Assembly: GCF_036669915.1 (NCBI RefSeq)
Contig: NC_089324.1
Location: 3,888,244 to 3,952,243, forward strand
Length of the DNA stretch: 64,000 bases
Direction of reading: 5' to 3'
Source of the DNA: Pocillopora verrucosa
Taxonomy: Eukaryota; Cnidaria; Anthozoa; Scleractinia; Pocilloporidae
This document shows positions 33,680 to 43,960 of the stretch, piece after piece; position 1 is the stretch's first letter; every line of letters starts with the position of its first letter. Under the pieces are notes generated by a model. The model ran no database searches, was not told where the DNA came from, and was given only the letters and a program-made list of their open reading frames with translations. A program made the position numbers and the translations under genes.

Positions 33680-36600
33680 ATGGAGTCCAGGAAACTTTAC
33701 GAATCAGCAACCAAAATAATGAAAACGATGGGAAACACACATGGCCAGGCACTATGTTACGCAAAGCTCGGAGTAATGTTGCAATCGTATAGTCAATATG
33801 ACAAGGCCCGAGAATATCAGGAGAAAGCACTCGCTATCAATATAGAAATTGGCGACAGGGATGGCGAAGCAACAAGCTACGGAAACCTAGGAGCTTTGTT
33901 CCAGTCATTAGGTCAATACGACAAGGCCCGAGAATATCAGGAGAAGGCACTCGCTTTCAAAATAGAAATTGGTGACAGGAATGGAGAAGCAACAAGCTAC
34001 GGAAACCTCGGAACTTTGTTCCAATCACTCGGTCAATATGACAAGGCCCGAGAATATCAGGAGAAAGCGCTCGCTATCAAAATAGAAATTGGTGACAGGA
34101 ATGGAGAAGCCACAAGCTACGGAAACCTAGGAACTTTGTTCCAGTCACTGGGTCAATATCACAAGGCCCGAGAATATCAAGACAAAGCACTCGCTATCAG
34201 AATAGAAATTGGTGACAGGAATGGAGAAGCAACAAGCTACAGAAACCTCGGAACTTTGTTCCAATCACTAGGTCAATATGAAAAGGCCCGAGAATATCAG
34301 GAGAAAGCACTCGCTTTCAATATAGATATTGGTGACAGGAATGGAGAAGCAACAAGCTACGGAGAACTAGGAGCTTTGTTCCAAGCACTAGGTCAATATG
34401 ACGAGGCCCGAAAATATCAGGAGAAAGCGCTCGCTACCAATATAGAAATTGGTGACAGGAATGGAGAAGCCACAAGCTACGGAAACCTAGGATTTTTGTT
34501 CCGATCATCCGGTCAACTTGACAACGCCCGAGAATATCAAGAGAAAGCACTCGCTATCAGAATAGAAATTGGTGACAGGAATGGAGAAGCAACAAGCTAC
34601 GGAAACCTCGGAACTTTGATCCGATCATCTGGTCAATATGACCAGGCCCGCGAATATCAGAAGAAAGCACTCGCTATCAGAATAGAAATTGGTGACAGGA
34701 ATGGAGAAGCAACAAGCTACGGAAACCTCGGAACTTTGTTCCAATCACTAGGTCAATATGAAAAGGCCCGAGAATATCAGGAGAAAGCACTCGCTATCAG
34801 AATAGAAATTGGTGACAGGAATGGAGAAGCCACAAGCTACGGAAACCTAGGAACTTTGTTCCAGTCACTGGGTCAATATCACAAGTCGCGAGAATATCAG
34901 GAGAAAGCACTCGGCATCAATATAGATACTGGTGACAGGAATGGAGAAGCAACAAGCTACGGAAACCTCGGAACTTTGTTCCGATCATCCGGTCAATATG
35001 ACAAGGCCCGAGAATATCAGGAGAAAGCACTCGCTATCAATATAGATATTGGTGACAGGAATGGAGAAGCCACAAGCTACGGAGAACTAGGAGCTTTGTT
35101 CCAAGCACTAGGTCAATATGACAAGGCCCGAAAATATCAGGAGAAAGCGCTCGCTACCAATATAGTAATTGGTAACAGGAATGGAGAAGCCACAAGCTAC
35201 GGAAACTTAGGATTTTTGTTCCGATCATCCGGTCAACTTGACAACGCCCGAGAATATCAAGAGAAAGCACTCGCTATCAGAATAGAAATTGGTGACAGGA
35301 ATGGAGAAGCCACAAGCTACGGAAACCTAGGAGCTTTGTTCCAGTCACTGGGTCAATATGACAAGGCCCGAGAATATCAGGAGAAAGCACTCGGCATCAA
35401 TATAGATACTGGTGACAGGAATGGAGAAGCAACAAGCTACGGAAAACTAGGAACTTTGTTCCACTCACTAGGTCAATATGACAAGGCCCGAGAATATCTG
35501 AAGAAAGCACTCGCTACCAATATAGAAATTGGTGACAGAAATGGAGAAGCAACAAGCCACGGAAACCTCGGAACTTTGTTCCAGTCACTAGGTCAATATG
35601 ACAAGGCCCGAGAATATCTGGAGAAAGCAACCGCTATCAATATAGAAATTGGTGACAGGAATGAAGAAGCAACAAACTACGGAAACCTCGGAACTTTGTT
35701 CCAATCACTCGGTCAATATGACAAGGCCCGAAAATATCATGAGAAAGCACTCGCTATCAAAATAGAAATTGGTGACAGGAATGGAGAAGCCACAAGCTAC
35801 GGAAACCTAGGAACTTTGTTCCAGTCACTGGGTCAATATGACAAGGCCCGAGAATATCAGGAGAAAGCACTCGCTTTCAAAATAGAAATTGGTGACAGAA
35901 ATGGAGAAGCAACAAACTACGGAAACCTTGGAACTTTGTTCCAATCACTCGGTCAATATGACAAGGCCCGAAAATATCATGAGAAAGCACTCGCTATCAG
36001 TATAGAAATTGGTGACAGGAATGGAGAAGCAACAAACTACGGAAACCTCGGAACTTTGTTCCAATCACTCGGTCAATATGACAAGGCACGAGAATATCAG
36101 GAGAAAGCACTCGCTTTCAAAATAGAAATTGGTGACAGAAATGGAGAAGCAACAAACTACGGAAACCTTGGAACTTTGTTCCAATCACTCGGTCAATATG
36201 ACAAGGCCCGAAAATATCATGAGAAAGCACTCGCTATCAGTATAGAAATTGGTGACAGAAATGGAGAAGCAACAAACTACGGAAACCTTGGAACTTTGTT
36301 CCAATCACTCGGTCAATATGACAAGGCCCGAAAATATCATGAGAAAGCACTCGCTATCAGAATAGAACTTGGTGACAAGAATGGAGAAGCATCAGGCTAC
36401 GGAAACCTAGGAACTTTGCTCCAATTACTAGGTCAATATGACAAGGCCCGAGAATATCAGGAGAAAGCACTCGCTATCAGTAGAGAAATTGGTGACAGGA
36501 ATGGAGAAGCAACAAGGTATGGAAACCTAGGAACTTTGTTCCAATTACTCTGTCAATATGAAAAGGCCCGAGAATATCAGGAGAAAGCACTCGTTAAAAG

Positions 36601-39232
36601 AGTAGAAATTGGTGACAGGAATGGAGAAGCAACAAGCTACAGAAACCTCGGAACTTTGTTCCAATCAATCGGTCAATATGACAAGGCCCGAGAATATCAG
36701 GAGAAAGCACTCGCTTTCAAAATAGAAATTGGTGACAGGACTGGAGAAGCAACAAGCTACGGAAACCTAGGAACTTTGTTCCAGTCACTAGGTCAATATG
36801 ACGAGGCCCGAAAATATCAGGAGAAAGCGCTCGCTATCAGAATAGAAATTGGTGACAGGAATGGAGAAGCATCAAGCTACGGAAACCTCGGAACTTTGTT
36901 CCAATCATTTGGTCAATATGAAAAGGCCCGAGAATATCACGAGAAAGCACTCCCTATCAGAATAGAAATTGGTGACAGGAATGGAGAAGCAACAAGCTAC
37001 GGAAACTTAGGAACTTTGTTCCAATCATTTGGTCAATATGAAAAGGTCCGAGAATATCAAGAGAAAGCACTCGCTATCAGAATAGAAATTGGTAACAGGA
37101 ATGGAGAAGCAACAAGCTACGGAAACCTAGGAACTGTGTTCGAATCACTCAGTCAATATGACAAGGCCCGAGAATATCATGAGAAAGCACTCGCTATCAG
37201 TATAGAAATTGGTGACAGGAATGGAGAAGCAACAATCTATGGAAACCTAGGAATTTTGTTCCAATTACTTGGTCAATATGACAAGGCCCGAGGATATCAG
37301 GAGAAAGCACTCGCTATCAATATAAAAATTGGTGACAGGAATGGAGAAGCAACAATCTATGGAAACCTCACAACTTTGTTTTTCTCACTTGGCAAGTATG
37401 CAAAGGCCGAAGACTATCTTAAGAAGGCAATGGCAGTTAGAAAGTGTATTGCTGATAGAAGCGGAGAAGCAGAAGATTACAGACACCTTGGTCTAATTTC
37501 TCTTAAGCGCGGTGAATATGACAAGGCTCAGGAATACTTTGAGAAAGCCCTTACAATTGACATGGAAATCGGTGAGAGAGAAGGAGTAGTACTCAACTAC
37601 AACTATTTAGGTTTGTGTTTCCAATCGCTTGGTAAATATGACATGGCCGAAGAATACATTAAGCAGACTCTCCTATTAAGTAAGGATATTGGACACAACT
37701 TGAACGAGTTTCACTGTCTTTGTCATCTATCGGCGTTAAAGGTGTCACAAGGTCGTCTTGAAGAGGCTTCTTCGTATCTTTTTCAAGGCATCCAAAAGTT
37801 CGAAACTTTGAGAGGTTTTCTTAAAGAAAGCGATCAGTTTCAGATATTTCTTTTAGAAAAGCACGGCACCTTTCCCTACAACTTGTTCAGTAGGTTGCTT
37901 TCTTCCACTGGAAAGCCGCAAGATGCCCTTTACGTCGAAGAGCTGAGAAGGGCAAAAGGCCTGGCCGACTTGATGGCAACTCAGTACTCTGTTCAAGAGC
38001 AGATCTCAAGCGATCCACAATCTTGGTGTGGCATTCAAGGGATCATCACAAAAGAAGCAGACTGTGCATGCCTGTACATTTCGGTTGGTAAAAATGAGGT
38101 ACGGTTTTGGATCATTAAAGCAACGGGAGCTATTCATTTTTCAGAAAAGAAAGTGAACCTGGACCAAAACCAGGTGACCGGAATAGTCCCTGATTTAGAT
38201 GAGTATTTTAAAGAAGCCTTCCGCAGTTACGCCATTTTACCAGAACAGAAATGCGAAGATCGATCTTTAGATGACACCGAACTGATGTCACTTCACTACG
38301 ACAACCGCTCAGTCCTGCGTGACTATGATGCCGAAGATTTCAAAACAAGTCTTCACTTGTGTTACAAGATAATCATCGCTCCTGTGGCCAGTTTACTGAA
38401 GCAGCCCGAGATCATAATTGTCCCTGATTCCTGTGTGTACCAAGTGCCATTTGCAGCCTTGGCTGACGAAGGAGGCAAGTATTTATCAGAGACATGCAGG
38501 ATTCGGCTGATTCCCTCTCTCACGACTCTCAAGTTTGTTCAAGACAGTCCTCCAGACTATCACAGTCAGACCGGGGCACTGATAGTGGGTGACCCTGTGG
38601 TTGGAAAGGTGATTCACAAGGGAAGGCTCAGAAATATAACACCATTGTCGTGTGCAAGAAAGGAAGCAGAGATGATTGGAAGACTTCTTGGGGTAACGCC
38701 TTTGATAGGAGACTCCGCGAAAAAGCATTCTGTACTCCAATCGATGAAGTCAGTGAGCCTGATACACATTGCTGCCCATGGTGATGCAGAAAGAGGGGAG
38801 ATTGCTCTTTCTCCTGAGCACCCTTCCCCACTCCCACCTTTTCCTCGAGAAGAAGATTATCTTTTGACGATGGCGGATATTTCAAAAACTCAGTTGCGAG
38901 CTAAACTAGTGGTGCTTAGTTGTTGCCACAGTGCTCGTGGACAGATTAGAACCGAGGGAGTTATTGGAATTGCCCGAGCGTTCTTAGGATCCGGAGCTCG
39001 TTCAGTGTTAGCGGCACGATGGGCTCTGGACGACACAGCCACAGAGCAGTTCATGACTTGTTTCTACAAACATTTGTTCAGCGGTGAAAGCGCCAGTGAA
39101 TCTCTCCACAAGGCCAGGAAGTGGATGAGAAATAACGGCTTTGACAAAGTTTCTCAATGGGCGCCATTTATGATCATTGGCGACAACGTGACATTTGATT
39201 TTAGAAATTGGCCGGTGCCCAGCGCACCTTAA
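33680..39232 (+). CDS. TPR-CHAT protein: long tetratricopeptide array with C-terminal caspase-like CHAT domain
   Basis: Single uninterrupted frame of 1,850 codons. Residues about 34-1234 are thirty 40-residue TPR units with consensus GEATSYGNLGTLFQSLGQYD followed by KAREYQEKALAI and xIEIGDRN. Three or four diverged TPRs follow (to about 1375, e.g. GEYDKAQEYFEKAL), then a linker and the CHAT domain at about 1440-1850. CHAT is a clan CD (caspase/separase-like) peptidase fold. The expected dyad is present: His1700 in LIHIAAHGDAERG and Cys1749 in VVLSCCHSARG, followed by GARSVLAARWALDD and a C-terminal QWAPFMIIGD. TPR-CHAT proteins are numerous in corals and anemones, often labelled TTC28-like; bacterial relatives are protein-activated proteases in defence. 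Substrate and trigger here are unknown. The ATG at 33,680 is the first Met after an in-frame TAA, so true N-terminus and functionality are uncertain. Confidence 0.9.
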   Translation: MESRKLYESATKIMKTMGNTHGQALCYAKLGVMLQSYSQYDKAREYQEKALAINIEIGDRDGEATSYGNLGALFQSLGQYDKAREYQEKALAFKIEIGDRNGEATSYGNLGTLFQSLGQYDKAREYQEKALAIKIEIGDRNGEATSYGNLGTLFQSLGQYHKAREYQDKALAIRIEIGDRNGEATSYRNLGTLFQSLGQYEKAREYQEKALAFNIDIGDRNGEATSYGELGALFQALGQYDEARKYQEKALATNIEIGDRNGEATSYGNLGFLFRSSGQLDNAREYQEKALAIRIEIGDRNGEATSYGNLGTLIRSSGQYDQAREYQKKALAIRIEIGDRNGEATSYGNLGTLFQSLGQYEKAREYQEKALAIRIEIGDRNGEATSYGNLGTLFQSLGQYHKSREYQEKALGINIDTGDRNGEATSYGNLGTLFRSSGQYDKAREYQEKALAINIDIGDRNGEATSYGELGALFQALGQYDKARKYQEKALATNIVIGNRNGEATSYGNLGFLFRSSGQLDNAREYQEKALAIRIEIGDRNGEATSYGNLGALFQSLGQYDKAREYQEKALGINIDTGDRNGEATSYGKLGTLFHSLGQYDKAREYLKKALATNIEIGDRNGEATSHGNLGTLFQSLGQYDKAREYLEKATAINIEIGDRNEEATNYGNLGTLFQSLGQYDKARKYHEKALAIKIEIGDRNGEATSYGNLGTLFQSLGQYDKAREYQEKALAFKIEIGDRNGEATNYGNLGTLFQSLGQYDKARKYHEKALAISIEIGDRNGEATNYGNLGTLFQSLGQYDKAREYQEKALAFKIEIGDRNGEATNYGNLGTLFQSLGQYDKARKYHEKALAISIEIGDRNGEATNYGNLGTLFQSLGQYDKARKYHEKALAIRIELGDKNGEASGYGNLGTLLQLLGQYDKAREYQEKALAISREIGDRNGEATRYGNLGTLFQLLCQYEKAREYQEKALVKRVEIGDRNGEATSYRNLGTLFQSIGQYDKAREYQEKALAFKIEIGDRTGEATSYGNLGTLFQSLGQYDEARKYQEKALAIRIEIGDRNGEASSYGNLGTLFQSFGQYEKAREYHEKALPIRIEIGDRNGEATSYGNLGTLFQSFGQYEKVREYQEKALAIRIEIGNRNGEATSYGNLGTVFESLSQYDKAREYHEKALAISIEIGDRNGEATIYGNLGILFQLLGQYDKARGYQEKALAINIKIGDRNGEATIYGNLTTLFFSLGKYAKAEDYLKKAMAVRKCIADRSGEAEDYRHLGLISLKRGEYDKAQEYFEKALTIDMEIGEREGVVLNYNYLGLCFQSLGKYDMAEEYIKQTLLLSKDIGHNLNEFHCLCHLSALKVSQGRLEEASSYLFQGIQKFETLRGFLKESDQFQIFLLEKHGTFPYNLFSRLLSSTGKPQDALYVEELRRAKGLADLMATQYSVQEQISSDPQSWCGIQGIITKEADCACLYISVGKNEVRFWIIKATGAIHFSEKKVNLDQNQVTGIVPDLDEYFKEAFRSYAILPEQKCEDRSLDDTELMSLHYDNRSVLRDYDAEDFKTSLHLCYKIIIAPVASLLKQPEIIIVPDSCVYQVPFAALADEGGKYLSETCRIRLIPSLTTLKFVQDSPPDYHSQTGALIVGDPVVGKVIHKGRLRNITPLSCARKEAEMIGRLLGVTPLIGDSAKKHSVLQSMKSVSLIHIAAHGDAERGEIALSPEHPSPLPPFPREEDYLLTMADISKTQLRAKLVVLSCCHSARGQIRTEGVIGIARAFLGSGARSVLAARWALDDTATEQFMTCFYKHLFSGESASESLHKARKWMRNNGFDKVSQWAPFMIIGDNVTFDFRNWPVPSAP
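33781..37380 (+). repeat. 30 x 120-bp coding tandem repeat (TPR units)
   Basis: The word GGTCAATATGACAAGGCCCG recurs with a spacing of exactly 120 bp across 3.6 kb with no insertion or deletion. Individual units differ by only a few substitutions; some blocks are identical, e.g. 35,881-36,000 and 36,121-36,240. The period equals 40 codons, one TPR hairpin plus linker. Confidence 0.97.
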
Positions 39233-39666
39233 GAGCAATGACTTTGATAAAACCTCTGTAGCAGAATGAACTGAACTTAGTAAAGCTCGGAACTATTTAA
39301 TTACTAGCCTGTAGAAAGAGGACGCCATCTGCGAAGGACAACTCGGACCGATACACGAAGGAAAGCATTTCTGTAAAATGCTCCTCAGACCTCTCTCTTT
39401 ATAAGAATTCCGAAGTTAAAAAAAACTCCAATTTTTTTTTGAGTCACTCATTTCGCCAAGCAAAGTATGACAATGTTTAGGTTTCGAACACAATTAGTTC
39501 GTCAAGGAAAGAAAAATTTTCATCGTTTTTCAAAGGTGATTAGCTACTCAATTCAAGAGACTTTTAAACACATGTGTAACTTGGAAAATAAGTTTTTTCT
39601 AGGCTTAAATTTTTGGAAATTTCTTGCAAACCTTTTGTCGAGAAATATTGTGGTTTAACATGCCAA

Positions 39667-39672
39667 AATAAA
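39667..39672 (+). terminator. Candidate polyadenylation signal of TPR-CHAT
   Basis: AATAAA in CCAAAATAAAGAC, about 435 bp beyond the stop codon. Positional assignment. Confidence 0.45.
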
Positions 39673-39760
39673 GACATTTAAAGAAAAGAAAAAATAGATA
39701 CACATGTATTATAATGAAAACCCTTGCATTCTCATAGATACCTCTGTAATTCTATCAATT

Positions 39761-39970
39761 TAACCCTTTAACCCCTAAGAGTGACTAGAATCTAATTTCT
39801 CTTTACAGTATCACTCCTGAATCAAACATTAAGGTCATGAGAGTAATGGAATGATCCACAAGTACAGGAGCTCTTGATTATTAGGCAAAATCTCCTTGTC
39901 AGCACCCTTGGAAATGTCTAGAAAACAGTATGGAGAATATGCATACTGATGTTAGGGTGTAAAGGGTTAA
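39761..39970. repeat. MITE, complete copy of the CATC subfamily
   Basis: Perfect outer ends TAACCCTTTA and TAAAGGGTTA, inner AAGAGTGACTAGAATC and GATGTTAGGGTG, 210 bp. It is the cleanest copy of this subfamily in the window. Confidence 0.85.
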
Positions 39971-40053
39971 TCGATAGCCCTATGCGTAGATACTGTTGTA
40001 TCCTCACACAGACTCTTGTATGCTTATAGATACTTTTGTATACTCATTATCCT

Positions 40054-41575
40054 TCACTTTCCCTCTGCTGCCTCTGTTTCGCTCCGTTTTATCAAGTGAA
40101 CGTCTCGAAAAGGTTCATTTATTACCAAAAGAAAATTTATGTTGGGGATTGCACTTTGTTGACCAACAAACTGCACTCTAACAGGTCTGTCACAAATGGT
40201 TACCCCTCTTATGAACGGCTCCACATTCTCTGCCTCCGGTGAGTAAGAGATGTCAAACTGCTGCACGATTCTGGCCATCAGCAAATGGAGCTCTAACTCG
40301 GAAATACGTCGACCGAGGCACATACTCGTTCCGAATCCAAATGGAAGAGAAGCGAAAGCTTTTGCTGATTTGATTCAAGCGGTATCTTTGTTTCGCAACC
40401 ATCTCTCCGGTTTAAACGTTTCAGCATCTTCAAATATACTCTCATCTCGCCCCATTCGGTGAACAAGGAACTCAACTTGAGCAGTGCCCCCAGGGATATG
40501 GTAGCCCCCCTAATATTATGTCTTCTTTCGGTCTTCGAAGGATAGCAGAGAGAACAGGATATAGGCAGAGGGTCTCTCGTAACCAGGCCCTCGGGTATGG
40601 CCTACGAGAGGGCGTTTCCGACGTTGCAAAGGTAGAATTTCCTACCAGGTCATCCTTCGTCAGCTTTCCGCTGGCCAGAGCCAGCTCGGTCACGCTCTGT
40701 TTCCTTTGATGGCTTGCATGACTTCTCCTCCAGTTCCTTGATTCTTCTCCCGATAAATAGTTCGGCGTACTCGTACATCGTGTCAAAATTATCGAAAAAA
40801 CTTTTTAAATTTCTGGGTCTCGTAGATCTTGTAAAACCAAGTAGGAAAAAACCGACCTCGAACGCATTCACCAGATATAATCCGACGGCTTTTATGAAGG
40901 TCTGTTCCTCTTTGATTATTTCCTCTTCAAGACAACCAAACCTTTTGTCAAACAACATCTCCGCCACAGACTCAAACGACCATTTCAAAAGTTAATTATC
41001 GAGTTCACAAACTTCGTTTTCTTTCTCTGACCCACTAGGCTCTCGAACTGATGATTGTAATCGGTGAGTAAAATCGCCGATAATTTTATTGAAAACCGGA
41101 GTATAGTCGGCTACTTCTTTCGGTCGAAGCATTCTTTTGCTCAGGACGCTTCGTAGCTTGTACCATTCTCCACCATCGGCCAAAAAAACAAAAACAAAAA
41201 TTTTTTCTTCCTTTTCTCCCGGTAGAAATTTAGAGACGGAAACTTAATAATGTCGACGCCTGGTAGTTTGTTGCAGAATACTTTCACATATTTCTTGACA
41301 TTTTCTGCTTGGATTTCATAAAATCGCTTTCCAACGGGCAGACCTTTCGTTCCCACGAAGAACGTTCAAGCTGTTACGAAAACTGGAAGACGGAGCGGAC
41401 CTGGATTTCTGAAAAAGGTTTTGTATTTGGTGCATCTTCGACTGAAATGGACAAAAGAGAACACATTGATGTCGATGGCAGAAAACCACGGAGACCATGG
41501 TTTTGTTTGAGCATGAACAAAATGAGACAACGAGAGAGGGATTACTTTTCGTTCTAACAATAAAGGCCATCTCAA
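40054..41575 (-). pseudogene. Cytochrome P450, mitochondrial-clan type, intronless pseudogene
   Basis: Reading down from 41,575: PGPLRLPVF (proline-rich N-terminus), KGLPVGKRFYEIQAEN, GGEWYKLRSVLSKRML (helix C region), KWSFESVAEMLFDKRFG, the K-helix WLRETLCLYPVLSA (ExxR), YHIPGGTAQVEF, ETFKPERWL and the haem-binding loop FGFGTSMCLGRR with its Cys. Breaks: frameshifts near 41,390 and 41,175; TAA near 40,993 where a Glu codon is expected (DN-stop-LLKWSF); loss of most of the I-helix near 40,660; a further shift near 40,510; TGA before IKSAKAFASLPF. The protein-coding order is continuous with no introns over about 1.4 kb, which suggests a retrocopy. The CYP10/24/27-type assignment rests on the WYKLRSVLSKRML and KWSFES stretches. 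Confidence 0.88.
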
Positions 41576-42337
41576 AGAACTTCAGCTATCATAGCTCCGT
41601 AGATGAAAGGAATCATTCGCACAAGTATGGAACCTGGATTTGACGTAGCGAAGATCTATAAGATTTTGATAACTAGAGAATGGCCACGCACTCCACAGCG
41701 GGGTAACGCAACGGGCCAACTCAACAATTCGTTACGTAATCCAAGGTTCACCAACACAGTGGAGTACTTCAATAACGACAACATCAGTTAAGCTAAAGTT
41801 TCAGCAAACTTGAGCTACACATCCTGTGCGTATAAATCAACGTAACTGAAAGGCACAAGACAGGGATATTTTAACTTGAAATTGTCCACACATTTTCGAA
41901 AACTTGCATAAACCTGAAATGGGTCTTTTCAGACAGCCCACTTCTTATGGTTTCTTTGTTATCTATGGATAAACCTATAACTCATTTAGCGTTGAGGTAG
42001 ATAGTAGTTTCACTGGAAACTTTGCCTCTTTATCGTTGTTCTCACCCCAACTTTTTTTTTAAGGTGGTCACCTAACTTTGTGAACGCTGTTTGTATTTTT
42101 CAGTAACCAGCTGCCGCTTGCTGAGAAGAGACTAATAAGTTTGTGAGCGAGGTTATTCATCAGTGGTTTTGAGAAACTGTTGTGCGTCGTCGGCGGGAAA
42201 GTGGGTCAAAGTGAAACAATTCGTTGGTTATCTAAAACTGTGTACGCTGCAGCGAATATTTGAAAGCTGAGTCATTTCGAATATTAAATTCCTATTAAAT
42301 TCCTATTAAATACCTGATTAAATACCGGATTAAATAC
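41576..42337. other. Spacer with AT-rich short tandem repeat
   Basis: No gene recognised. 42,283-42,337 consists of imperfect TATTTAATCCGG / TATTTAATCAGG / AATTTAATAGG units immediately after the donor of the SETD2-like exon. Confidence 0.5.
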
Positions 42338-43960
42338 CTGAAGGATTTTCAGAAGCGTTATCCTCTGCTCTATAGTCTCCGCCCACACCATCAATCTGGA
42401 CAGCCTGAATGCCTGGTCACTGTGCACCAACCCTCTGTGTTCACCCAGAAGTTTCTCAACCTCATCTTCCAACTTGAATCAAAATTAGAGAATAATGTAT
42501 TTTGAGTTAAAAAATAAATTGTAATAACAGTTTTTTAAAACAGCAAAAAAGTTGCCGCAAATTTCATTTGCAAATTTATATCATAGACATCAATTTGCAG
42601 TCTGGTTGGTGAAATAATATTGGATTTCTTCTATCCTTTTGTTAGATCACGTTTTCTAAACCTGCCTCAAATTTGACAAAAGAGGCGACACATTTTTAGG
42701 CCAAAGGGAGTTTCCATTTGACAGGTTCCGTGTTTGCTTTTCACGTCTCCTCCTTGGGGAGCTTGTGATAAGTGGGGTTGCTTAAATTGAGAAAAAACAG
42801 AAAAGCCTGAATTACAAAAAAAACATGTGACCTTAACCCTTTACAGTCTAACATCAGTTTGCATATTCTCCCCACTGTTCTCTAAACATTCCTAAGGTGC
42901 TGATTAGGAGAATTTGTTTAACAATCAAGAGCTTCTTCTATTGATAATCATTTCTTTTATTCTCATGACATTAGCCCTTCAACTCCCAAGATCTGATTGT
43001 TAATTCTCCTCCCTAGCTGCTAAACATTTCCTTGTAAAATTAGTTACAAGAATTTGATGCTAGATCAAGATAAAAACTTAAACCTGATAAGTTTGAGTTT
43101 TCTCATTATTGCTTTACTGGATAATGTAAGGATATTAAGGGGAGACATTCCATGTTCATTACCTCTGGGAGTTAAAGGTTAATGCACAATTCAGGGGTGA
43201 TATTTTAAGGAGAAAGTAAATGCTGGTCACTCTTAGGGGTTAAAGGATTTAAGTATGGCTGTTGATGTGTTTTCTTTCAGTTTCCTCTCAATATATCTAC
43301 AGTAGTTTACTTCAGGAAAAGAAGTGAAAAGCTGGCTTTATGAACCATATTATAAAATGGTAAAATGGACTGAACAGTTACATTACCTTTTGAGTTTCAC
43401 AGTCTGAGTCACAGCTGTAGTTGATAGACTAAGACAATTAAGTTCCCCTTGTAGGTGGCATCAATTAACTACACAAAGAAGAATTTTAAGAAGCTATAAC
43501 TCATTAAGCGACAAAATCATATAATATTATGATTTGTCCACCTCCATGTTTCATACTTCAATAAAATATTTAATATTTCAGCTAAAAGGAAGGGCACTGT
43601 TTTTAGAGGGTGCTTACTATCCTCATGTACTGATTCCACTATGGTTGCAACTTAAAAAGTTGTAAATAAATTGGCATAGAAACAGGTTTTCCTTGTATCC
43701 CTATTATTTAGGAAAGTAAGGGAGGAGGGCCGGGGGAAGGCACTTCTTTTAAGATGGGCAATTATGGCCTACTGGAATGGAAACTTATTTAGGAGAGAAC
43801 TTAGAAAAGGTTAAGATTTCCACTCCTTACCTCATTGGCTCTCAATGTCATGAAATATTAACTGTAGTGACTTTTGTTTTCTCTGTCATAATGCTCTGCT
43901 CTCTCCTGAAAATCTTTGTAGTTCATGACTTCTCCATAGTACTCCATAACAAACTGGTTC
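42338..43960 (-). pseudogene. SETD2-like histone H3K36 methyltransferase, fossil with three exons
   Basis: Three exons in SETD2 order on the minus strand. 43960-43831: NQFVMEYYGEVMNYKDFQE then HYDRENKSHY, matching the SET core (FVLEYCGEV...HYYFMAL). It has an acceptor TGTTCAG and donor GTAAGG, but an in-frame TAA sits between HYS and YFMTLRANE. 43468-43387: LIDATYKGN then, after a frameshift, NYSCDSDCETQK, matching [25 protein letters not shown]-type sequence; acceptor TTTGTGTAG, donor GTAATG. 42472-42338: exactly 45 codons, LEDEVEKLLGEHRGLV to SRLMVWAETIEQRITLLKILQ, matching the post-SET segment with LSRLM. The catalytic NHS motif exon is degenerate and neighbouring exons are missing, so it is dead. 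Confidence 0.82.
42836..43250. repeat. Two nested or adjacent MITEs inside the SETD2-like relic
   Basis: TAACCCTTTACAGTCTAACATC opens one copy; at 42,972 a second begins CAACTCCCAAGATCTGATTG and ends GGGAGTTAAAGG near 43,182; the remainder of the first resumes (CAATTCAGGGGTGATATTTT...GGTCACTCTTAGGGG) to 43,250. The pattern reads as one MITE inserted in another. Confidence 0.65.

Larger units (their letters stand above)
39233..40053. other. TPR-CHAT 3' UTR and MITE
   Basis: About 430 bp of AT-rich sequence to a candidate polyadenylation signal at 39,667, then a complete MITE (39,761-39,970). No coding signal was seen. Confidence 0.55.

Noticed and set aside
33781..37380. Regular direct repeats that could superficially suggest a CRISPR array
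   Set aside because: The period is exactly 40 codons, there are no unique spacers, and the whole stretch is one open TPR-coding frame in a eukaryotic genome.
38486..38885. Antisense open frames across the CHAT domain
   Set aside because: They are shadows of the real CHAT frame; one recurs at 29,813-30,010 only because that DNA is the captured CHAT fragment.
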